NCBI GenBank assembly: GCA_011523685.1
Contig: WTGG01000022.1
Coordinates: forward strand, 1-53,941
DNA from: Coxiellaceae bacterium
GTDB lineage: Bacteria; Pseudomonadota; Gammaproteobacteria; Coxiellales; Coxiellaceae
Length of the DNA stretch: 53,941 nt
Reading direction: 5' to 3'
The notes under the pieces are model-generated. The model had not been told where the DNA came from. It was given only the letters and a program-made list of their open reading frames with translations, and did not search any database. Positions within the stretch are counted from its first letter, which is position 1. Each line of letters starts with the position of its first letter. The translations under genes were made by a program, and so were the position numbers. Shown piece by piece: positions 47,429-53,941 of the stretch.

Positions 47429-47467
47429 AATAGTAGCCTACCTAAATCATCACAATGAAATTGGGTG

Positions 47468-47484
47468 GTGTTATAATATAACGA
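47468..47484. promoter_or_regulatory. Zur-type operator, 570-residue membrane gene and zur
   Basis: GTGTTATAATATAACGA matches the palindrome GTGTTATAATATAACAC at 15 of 17 positions. It lies 39 bp before ATG 47428 and about 280 bp before the divergent gene at 47763. The shape agrees with gammaproteobacterial Zur boxes (family knowledge). Confidence 0.8.
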
Positions 47485-47762
47485 AAACTCAAAAGCAAAC
47501 CTTCTTGTTAACTGATATCAATCAGCACCATCAAAATGCACACAGATCGAACAAATCCTGCGATCAACGACATCATTATGATACTCAACTCACTCGAAAA
47601 AATAGTTAAATGACTGATTTTAATATCATTTAATTAATAATCTTAAGCTAAGATTAATTTCCTGAATTTTCGTATTTCACTTCATAAAAGTGCTAGTGTG
47701 GATAACATATTATATTAAAAAGCAGCTCACTGAATTTAAATATCACCACGCGAAACACTCAC

Positions 47763-49073
47763 ATGACGACACAAGCAAGCACCACTATTGAAAGACAAAC
47801 ACAATTAGCCGTTACCATGATGCTCTGGATAGAATCATATGCGAACATGAAAAGGTCACAAAACACACCTCGCCTTAGAGACTGTCAAAAGACATTAGAA
47901 GCATTACTTGATTCTACCATCGTTGATGATTCGAACCGCATTGAATCTTTTAAAGACGAATTTGACAACATCACTCTGAAAAAAAATCTTGGAATAACCG
48001 CACTGAAAAAACAAGACTTAATCGAAATCAGAGAACAGTCCGACCACAGAGCAAAACCATTCACCTTAACGATGCTAAACAGGTTGATATCTAGCACCAA
48101 CACACACACTCATGATCAGAATCATATAAAGCCTTCCCTCATCGAGCCCATCAAAAAAATCATTTATCAATGGTATGCCATACCTGCCTATCAGCTTACT
48201 CATGGATCTGCATATCAAGCACCTATAATTCACAGCGGAAAACCCGTAACATTTGAGCAAAAGTATCAATGTGCCTCATCACAAGCCATCGAATATGCAA
48301 ACCGCATTAGTGAAACATTTATAAAGCACTGTAGCACTTTGTCATTGAAGCAATCTCTTAGCGTGCTTAGCACAATAAAAAACTTAATGTTCGATGGACT
48401 TAAAAAACGACTTGCTGTACCGAAACATCTATCATTTAAACGTATCCAAACCATTTTTTCAGGAACGTTGCCCGTCGTGCTTGCTGAGATAGAAGCTTAC
48501 TCTGATACTATGACACACATCGTCGAGCATTTTGGCGCTGTTGATGATGAAGCCAAGATAATTTCCCGTGCTGTATCCCTACTCACAAGATTACATACAA
48601 TCCCCAATCACATACCGAACTCATCCTGGACCGTTAAGATCCCGTCAAAGTTGTTTGATATAGAATTAAACCCAGTAAACAATTATCTGATTTGCAAACA
48701 CGATATAGTGCAACGACTCTCCGAAATTGAAAGAAATCTAAGCACACAAATACAGACTACTCAACAATTACAGGAAATTCGGGTAGAAATGGTAGAGACT
48801 AATGAACCTTTGATAAAAGCACTTCAGGAGCATGTCGGTAACTATTGTGATAAGTTCGAACAACACATCCATGAAACCCTAGAGATGCTCATGGCTGAAA
48901 AAACTGTCTTACAGTTAACCCTGAAGGATCTTGTTATAGAATATCATTCATTACAAAACGAACAAGCTAGACCAATTTCAAACAATCAGTGTACATTGTG
49001 GCAACAAATCACTTCCATCCCCTCAGTGAGATACCTACAAACCTATCTGACAGATCTACCTCTAATGTCATAA
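47763..49073 (+). CDS. Unknown mostly helical 436-residue protein
   Basis: No signal peptide or membrane segment. It is predominantly helical, with a likely coiled coil around residues 310-400 (QRLSEIERNLSTQIQTTQQL and following). No enzyme motif is recognised. The start ATG 47763 has a weak ribosome site. It is divergent from the zur operon and flanked by two Zur-type boxes, so it could share zinc control, but the first box is 280 bp away. Its large helical, low-motif nature is typical of effector candidates in Legionella-like bacteria; this is inference. Confidence 0.6.
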   Translation: MTTQASTTIERQTQLAVTMMLWIESYANMKRSQNTPRLRDCQKTLEALLDSTIVDDSNRIESFKDEFDNITLKKNLGITALKKQDLIEIREQSDHRAKPFTLTMLNRLISSTNTHTHDQNHIKPSLIEPIKKIIYQWYAIPAYQLTHGSAYQAPIIHSGKPVTFEQKYQCASSQAIEYANRISETFIKHCSTLSLKQSLSVLSTIKNLMFDGLKKRLAVPKHLSFKRIQTIFSGTLPVVLAEIEAYSDTMTHIVEHFGAVDDEAKIISRAVSLLTRLHTIPNHIPNSSWTVKIPSKLFDIELNPVNNYLICKHDIVQRLSEIERNLSTQIQTTQQLQEIRVEMVETNEPLIKALQEHVGNYCDKFEQHIHETLEMLMAEKTVLQLTLKDLVIEYHSLQNEQARPISNNQCTLWQQITSIPSVRYLQTYLTDLPLMS

Positions 49074-49189
49074 CAAGCTATATGAATCCTATTTTTGAAG
49101 AATATGATGAGATCATAGTGAGCATCTTGAAAGGACCTGTGAATCACTAAAATAATCCATATCCGAGATTTCTTCTTGCATTAGGGTAA

Positions 49190-49206
49190 GTGTTATATTA
49201 TAACAC
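49190..49206. promoter_or_regulatory. Perfect Zur-type operator upstream of the COG0523 GTPase gene
   Basis: GTGTTATATTATAACAC is a perfect 17-bp palindrome about a central base. It is 80 bp before ATG 49286. Confidence 0.88.
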
Positions 49207-49285
49207 CCACCTTATTACAAACCATGACTGACACAACACGTTATACAACGTGTCATCATTTCACCTAACCTATTGAGGATTACAC

Positions 49286-50488
49286 ATGGAAAAACTACCT
49301 GTCACTGTACTATCGGGCTTTCTAGGCGCAGGCAAAACTACTGTATTAACCCATCTTTTAAACAACCGCGAAGATAAAAAGGTCGCGGTGATTGTTAATG
49401 ATATGAGCGAAATCAATATTGATAAGTCCATGGTCGAAAACGAGGTATCACTGTCTCGCCAAGAAGAAAAATTGGTTGAAATGAGCAATGGCTGTATTTG
49501 CTGCACGTTACGCGAAGATCTACTCATAGAGGTCACAAAATTAGCCAAAGAAGGTCGTTTTGACTATCTAGTCATCGAATCAACTGGTATCTCCGAACCC
49601 CTTCCCGTTGCCGAAACCTTTACCTTTGAAGATGAAGACGGCTTGTCGCTATCGGATGTCGCACGCTTAGATACCATGGTCACAGTCGTTGATGCAGTTA
49701 ATTTTTTAACTGACTATGACGAAGCCAAACAGTTACAAGACACGGGTGAGTCGTTAGGTGAAGAAGACGAACGCAGTGTTGCTGATTTATTGGTCGATCA
49801 GGTTGAATTTGCCGATGTATTATTGATTAGTAAAACTGATCTCATCGATTCAGCTAAGCTTGATCGGTTAATCGCTATTCTTAAAACACTCAATACGCGT
49901 GCCAAAATCATCCCTATCGCTAATGGCAATGTAAACATCAATGATATTCTCGACACTCAACTGTTTGATTTTGAACAGGCAGAAGCAGCTCCTGGCTGGA
50001 TGAAAGAAATGCGTGGCGAACATATTCCTGAAACCGAAGAATATGGTATTAGCAGTTTTGTTTATCAAGCGCGAAAACCATTCCATCCTCAAAAATTTCA
50101 TGATTTTCTTCACAACGACAATCTTGCCGGAAAATTGATACGTTCCAAAGGGTATTTTTGGCTTGCTACACGCCCACACTTTGCAGGCTACTGGAGTCAA
50201 GCTGGTGGTATTGCACGTTATGGCTTTGCTGGTATGTTTTGGAAAGCTGTCCCAGAATCAGACTGGCCTCAAGATGAAGAAGCACTGCAATCAATCAAAG
50301 AAAACTGGGAAGAACCCTTTGGAGATATGCGACAAGAGCTGGTGTTCATCGGCCAAGGCCTAGACAAAGATCAGGTGATCGAAGCACTGGATCAATGCCT
50401 ATTATCGGATGACGATGTCTTGTTAGGTAGAGATCACTGGGCTACATTCCCAGATCCTTTCCCAGAAGAATGGAAAGAAGCGGTATAA
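49286..50488 (+). CDS. zigA: COG0523 GTPase, ZigA-type zinc metallochaperone
   Basis: A 400-residue CobW/ZigA family GTPase. The P-loop is GFLGAGKTT (11-19), the metal site CICC (C70-C73) is inside [12 protein letters not shown], the Walker B-like segment is [17 protein letters not shown], and the SKTD guanine motif is present. A C-terminal CobW_C domain ([20 protein letters not shown]) follows. Such proteins insert or traffic zinc under shortage. The upstream perfect Zur-type box and the zur gene nearby support this role. GAGGA precedes ATG 49286; the DUF1826 gene follows 25 bp later. Confidence 0.92.
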   Translation: MEKLPVTVLSGFLGAGKTTVLTHLLNNREDKKVAVIVNDMSEINIDKSMVENEVSLSRQEEKLVEMSNGCICCTLREDLLIEVTKLAKEGRFDYLVIESTGISEPLPVAETFTFEDEDGLSLSDVARLDTMVTVVDAVNFLTDYDEAKQLQDTGESLGEEDERSVADLLVDQVEFADVLLISKTDLIDSAKLDRLIAILKTLNTRAKIIPIANGNVNINDILDTQLFDFEQAEAAPGWMKEMRGEHIPETEEYGISSFVYQARKPFHPQKFHDFLHNDNLAGKLIRSKGYFWLATRPHFAGYWSQAGGIARYGFAGMFWKAVPESDWPQDEEALQSIKENWEEPFGDMRQELVFIGQGLDKDQVIEALDQCLLSDDDVLLGRDHWATFPDPFPEEWKEAV

Positions 50489-50513
50489 CCCATCTGTTTT
50501 AAAAGGAGTGTGT

Positions 50514-51152
50514 ATGACACTGACGTTGTCACGCCAAAGTCACATGGTGACTGAAGCCAGCTTACTATCGGATATATACCGTGAGGATATTAACCTGTGT
50601 GTCTGGCAGCGCACTCTTGAAAAAACTATTCAAGAAACTATAGACACACTGATAGTCTCTAAACCTCATCTGCAACTCTCATTGAGGGTTCAGCCTCACA
50701 CAGTGCTCGAATCGTTGCATCGTGAAATAGAAACAACCACTAACATCTCTCCGTTGCTTCAAGATATCACTATGCTGGTCGATATGTTTTGCTTCTTGTT
50801 TGACTTAGAAGAAGCCGGACTTCGATTAACCGTTTTACAAGAAGCGATGTGCCCGCGCTTTCACGTTGACCGTGTACCCTGTCGTCTCATTACAACTTAT
50901 CGAGGTATTGCAACGCAGTGGTTGCCGCAAGACCGAGTTAATCGCAGTAAACTTGGCTCAGGCAATCAAGGCTTACCCGATACGGCATCTGGGATCTATC
51001 AGAACCCTCAACACATTGAATCACTCAACACCGGCGATGTTGCTCTATTAAAAGGTGAGAGCTGGAATGAGAATGAAGGTGGCGGTATCGTTCACCGTTC
51101 TCCTCAGCCAATCCATGAAGAAAGAAGACTGTTAATGACGCTAGACTTTTAA
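50514..51152 (+). CDS. DUF1826 protein, zinc-regulon partner
   Basis: A 212-residue protein with conserved MCPRFHVDRVPCRLITTYRG and a C-terminal LLKGESWNENEGGGIVHRSP. The pattern of His, Asp, Cys and a late HRSP resembles a metal-site cupin or dioxygenase-like arrangement, but the function is unknown. DUF1826 genes are often found next to ZigA genes in Pseudomonas-like genomes (family knowledge). I chose ATG 50514, five bases after AAAAGGAG, over GTG 50508. Confidence 0.82.
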   Translation: MTLTLSRQSHMVTEASLLSDIYREDINLCVWQRTLEKTIQETIDTLIVSKPHLQLSLRVQPHTVLESLHREIETTTNISPLLQDITMLVDMFCFLFDLEEAGLRLTVLQEAMCPRFHVDRVPCRLITTYRGIATQWLPQDRVNRSKLGSGNQGLPDTASGIYQNPQHIESLNTGDVALLKGESWNENEGGGIVHRSPQPIHEERRLLMTLDF

Positions 51153-51179
51153 AGTCTATCTCCATACTGTCACTATACA

Positions 51180-53114
51180 TTACTGAATATTTAAATCTTC
51201 AAATTCTGCCAAACACTCAGGGTTGGCAAGCGCAGCCAAATTATCAATCGGCTTTTTTTGTAACGCATGCTTCACGACTTTTTCAGCTAATTTACCACTG
51301 GTGGTTTTTGGCAGGTCTTGCACGGCAATAATCCGATACGGCACATGATGTGAGCTTGTACGTTCTTTAATGGTCGCTTTGATGCAATTTTCCAGGGTGT
51401 CATCTAAGGCAACCCCTTTTTCCAATACGACCAATAACACAATCTTTTCATCTTGATGCACCGTATAACCGACAGCACATGCTTCGATGATAGCGGAAAG
51501 ACCGGTTAAGCATTGATAAATTTCAGCCGTTCCTATGCGCACACCACCTGGATTGAGCGTGGTATCTGAGCGACCTAAAATGATCAACCCTCCCTGCTCG
51601 GTTGTCATGGCATGATCGCCATGAGCCCAAACGTTAGGATAGCGATCAAAATAAGCGGTATGATAACGCTCATTGTTGTTATCGTTCCAAAACCCTATTG
51701 GCATACTCGGAAAGGGTTGGCAACACACCAATTCTCCCGGCGACTGCTGAACAGGTTTACCCGCTACATTAAACACCTGCACATCCATACCCAACCCCAA
51801 ACACTGCAACTCACCACGATAAACCGGCAGATCGGGATGACCCAGTGCAAAACAAGAGATAATGTCTGTGCCACCTGAAATGGATGAAACACGTAAATCT
51901 GCTTTGACATGTTCGTAAATATAATCAAATACCGGCGGGTTGAGTGGTGAACCCGTGGTTAGCAATGTGGTTAACGATGAGAAATTGATCGTTTCATTCA
52001 ATTTAAGCTTTAAGTGTTGCGCGATATCCATCAAGCGCGCACCTAAGCCTAATACCGATACCTGATAACGCTCTACTAAACGGAACACATGATCGGCAGT
52101 TGGGTAATGAGGGCAGCCGTTATATAGTACCAAGGTTGTACCCACTGCTAATGCCGATACCATCCAGTTCCACATCATCCAACCACAGGTGGTGTAGAAG
52201 AATAAGCGATCGGCTGCACTTAAATTCGTGTGTAAATGTAATTCCTTCAGGTGCTGAATTAAGGTTCCACCAGCACTGTGCACGATACACTTCGGTTTAC
52301 CCGTGCTACCGGATGAGAACACAATAAAGGCAGGATGATCGAAAGGTAGTGGTGCAAAATGGATTGGTTGTTCATTGCAGGGTATCTCATGCCACCCAAT
52401 AACATGGCTTAATGAACGCGCTTCATGATCCTGGTCGCCAACCACGACACACTGCTTAAGACTGGGTAATGCCTGCTGTAATTGTTGAAGGGTGTCATGG
52501 TGTTGATGAACCTTACCATTGTATTGATGCGATAAAGTGGCAATAAGTAACTGAGGTTCAATTTGTTGCAGTCGATCTAACAAACTCGCTACACCAAAAT
52601 CGGGAGAACACGATGACCAAATCGCACCAATACTCGTGGTCGCTAACATCGCAACCACTGCTTCTATTCCATTGGGTAACACACCCACGATTCGATCATG
52701 CGCCTGAATACCCAGTGACTGAAAATAATGACTCATTCGAGACACTTCAGCGCGCAACTCAGCATAAGTGAGTTGCTGCTCCTGCCCTGCCTCATTGACA
52801 GCGATCACTGCTAACTGATCATCGGGTTGCGATAAACAGTGTTGTGCATAGTTAAGTTGCGCACCAGCAAACCATCGCGATTCCATCATGGACTCACCCT
52901 TCACAAAAACCTGCTCAGGTGGATGCATAAAGCTCAGACCACAAAAATCAGCTATCGATTGCCAAGCCTCATCCAAGTGTGTAATCGACCACGCATGAAA
53001 GTCGGTATAGTGGTCAAAGACCCGTCCAGTGCGTGCTGAGACAGCGTTTTGAAAAGCCGACATTGCTGACGGTAAAGCACCCTCTTTTGATGGGGCCCAT
53101 AAGCGTTCACTCAT
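51180..53114 (-). CDS. aacS: Acetoacetyl-CoA synthetase
   Basis: A 644-residue ANL-superfamily enzyme activating acetoacetate. The phosphate loop is FSSGSTGKPKCIVHS, the family core includes ISGGTDIISCFALG and LILGRSDTTLNPGGVRIG, and the C-terminal lysine region is LPKTTSGKLAEK. The N-terminal ACAS-type domain is complete. It allows use of acetoacetate or recycling of polyhydroxybutyrate breakdown products. AAGGATG precedes ATG 53114. Monocistronic, convergent with the DUF1826 gene. Confidence 0.95.
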   Translation of the reverse strand: MSERLWAPSKEGALPSAMSAFQNAVSARTGRVFDHYTDFHAWSITHLDEAWQSIADFCGLSFMHPPEQVFVKGESMMESRWFAGAQLNYAQHCLSQPDDQLAVIAVNEAGQEQQLTYAELRAEVSRMSHYFQSLGIQAHDRIVGVLPNGIEAVVAMLATTSIGAIWSSCSPDFGVASLLDRLQQIEPQLLIATLSHQYNGKVHQHHDTLQQLQQALPSLKQCVVVGDQDHEARSLSHVIGWHEIPCNEQPIHFAPLPFDHPAFIVFSSGSTGKPKCIVHSAGGTLIQHLKELHLHTNLSAADRLFFYTTCGWMMWNWMVSALAVGTTLVLYNGCPHYPTADHVFRLVERYQVSVLGLGARLMDIAQHLKLKLNETINFSSLTTLLTTGSPLNPPVFDYIYEHVKADLRVSSISGGTDIISCFALGHPDLPVYRGELQCLGLGMDVQVFNVAGKPVQQSPGELVCCQPFPSMPIGFWNDNNNERYHTAYFDRYPNVWAHGDHAMTTEQGGLIILGRSDTTLNPGGVRIGTAEIYQCLTGLSAIIEACAVGYTVHQDEKIVLLVVLEKGVALDDTLENCIKATIKERTSSHHVPYRIIAVQDLPKTTSGKLAEKVVKHALQKKPIDNLAALANPECLAEFEDLNIQ

Positions 53115-53512
53115 CGATCATCCTTAATGGTTACAGTATCCGTATTTAGCACACAGTTTATGAATAAAACACGTCTAAATCCACACATGATCACACTACA
53201 GTTCCCGTCACCACCCATCCAACCCATTTAAAACCAACGCTAAGCTGAAAAAGTAGCCTGGAACGGTGTTAGAATCACAAACCATACCCTCCCGCAGCGC
53301 ACAATCCTAGAAAAACTCTTAGGATAAATCAGTAACTTCCTGATAATTAGCAATTAAATAAACTTTCTTAACGGAACATTAAGTGTACATAAAAGCGTGA
53401 TCACAACATAGTATGGTGTTAAGTTAAATAACGTATTAAGACTAAGGATGGTCACTGACACTCTCATGGATTTGAGCCTAATGAACCACTTGTGGAACAT
53501 AGGAGTGAAGTG
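53115..53512. other. Intergenic region between divergent genes
   Basis: About 400 bp without a convincing gene. A weak inverted repeat ATCCTA/TAGGAT lies near 53306-53327. It must hold the promoters of aacS and of the gene starting at 53513. Confidence 0.35.
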
Positions 53513-53941
53513 ATGAGAATACCCCCTGATAAAGGCCGCAAATGCCACTCACCTAACACTGTGAGTCGCGTTCCTGAGTGCTCACAGAATCAAGACTTAG
53601 CTTTCATAAGGGAGAGGAATTCTCTAATCTCCCTACTCAGCTTAACATTAGAAAATTACTTTCTAATAAAGAAAAAAGAAAATGAAAAATATATAAGAGG
53701 ATATGCCATTCTCCAACAAGTGGAAAAAGCAACTACTAATTACGAGCTGAGTAAACTACACAAAGAGTTTGAAGAGTTAGCCCAGCAAACAGATAGCTCC
53801 TTTAGCAACAAACTAAAAACCAAGCTATGGAAAGCTTACGTTGAAGCAACAAAACAACATCAAACAGTTCCGAATAATCTGTCAGAAGCTACAACGCTAA
53901 CTTCTAATGCGACACCTAATCCTGAAGAAGAAGTTAGAGAC
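53513..53941 (+). CDS. Unknown protein, 5' part only (runs off the window)
   Basis: ATG 53513 follows AGGAG at about 7 bp and opens a frame of 143 codons with no stop before the window end. The product is soluble, helical and polar, with segments ISLLSLTLENYFLIKKKENE and YELSKLHKEFEELAQQTDSS and two cysteines near the start (KCHS, PECS). The far end becomes Thr/Asn/Pro/Glu-rich (ATTLTSNATPNPEEE), like a linker. No family recognised; effector-like by character only. Confidence 0.65.
   Translation, partial: MRIPPDKGRKCHSPNTVSRVPECSQNQDLAFIRERNSLISLLSLTLENYFLIKKKENEKYIRGYAILQQVEKATTNYELSKLHKEFEELAQQTDSSFSNKLKTKLWKAYVEATKQHQTVPNNLSEATTLTSNATPNPEEEVRD

Noticed and set aside
1-53941. CRISPR array, tRNA, rRNA or tmRNA
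   Set aside because: I saw no regularly spaced repeats and no recognisable RNA gene; a covariance-model scan could still find a small RNA.

Overview
The window looks like a chromosomal piece of an AT-rich gammaproteobacterium, probably a Legionella/Coxiella-type host-associated lineage. This is inferred from gene order (gyrA-serC-cmk-rpsA-lapA-lapB-pyrF; rodZ-hisS-yfgM; rsfS-rlmH-mrdA ... rodA-mltB), from family types (MHS transporter, PmtA-like methyltransferase, patatin, leucine-rich repeats, a lysC-lysA fusion), and from many small secreted or broken accessory genes. No species can be named from sequence reading alone.

Layout. 1-3.2 kb: accessory DNA with a D-amino-acid aminotransferase fragment, an unknown 445-residue protein and a frameshifted leucine-rich-repeat gene. 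3.4-7.8 kb: core metabolism and translation (phhA; proC-yfgM-hisS-rodZ on the minus strand). 8.1-15.5 kb: a decayed zone. It holds an MFS pump gene broken by two in-frame TAA codons, a nested pair of IS66-family elements with a perfect 8-bp target duplication, passenger genes, a LysR fragment, and several genes broken in A/T homopolymers. 15.5-29.7 kb: a long minus-strand block of intact core genes (MHS transporter, RIO-like kinase, pyrF, lapBA, rpsA, cmk, serC, gyrA, a phospholipid-type methyltransferase, glpG, a methyltransferase-TPR protein). 29.8-39.7 kb: the rsfS-rlmH-mrdA and rodA-mltB cell-elongation genes, separated by a lysC-lysA fusion and a Dps gene, then a TPR-methyltransferase. 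39.7-45.2 kb: a second decayed zone with a duplicated scrap of the TPR-methyltransferase, an acs 3' fragment, a patatin gene, two copies of a tyrosine-recombinase tail and a small secreted protein. 45.2-51.2 kb: an apparent zinc-starvation regulon. 51.2-53.1 kb: acetoacetyl-CoA synthetase. From 53.5 kb an unknown gene runs off the window.

How the genes fit together. The most interesting functional unit is 45.2-51.2 kb. A zur repressor gene lies 15 bp behind an unknown four-hairpin membrane protein with GCxxxCC motifs and a CECC tail. A near-perfect Zur-type palindrome stands before that membrane gene. A second, perfect palindrome stands before a COG0523 (ZigA-type) GTPase followed by a DUF1826 gene. 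Between the two boxes is an unknown helical 436-residue protein. The most interesting structural unit is the 1,587-bp IS66-derived insertion at 10073-11659. It sits inside the tnpA of an older IS66 copy and carries DNA that is not ordinary IS66 content.

Core genes are intact while accessory genes are frameshifted mostly in homopolymers. This suggests real gene decay, but resequencing would be needed to exclude assembly error.
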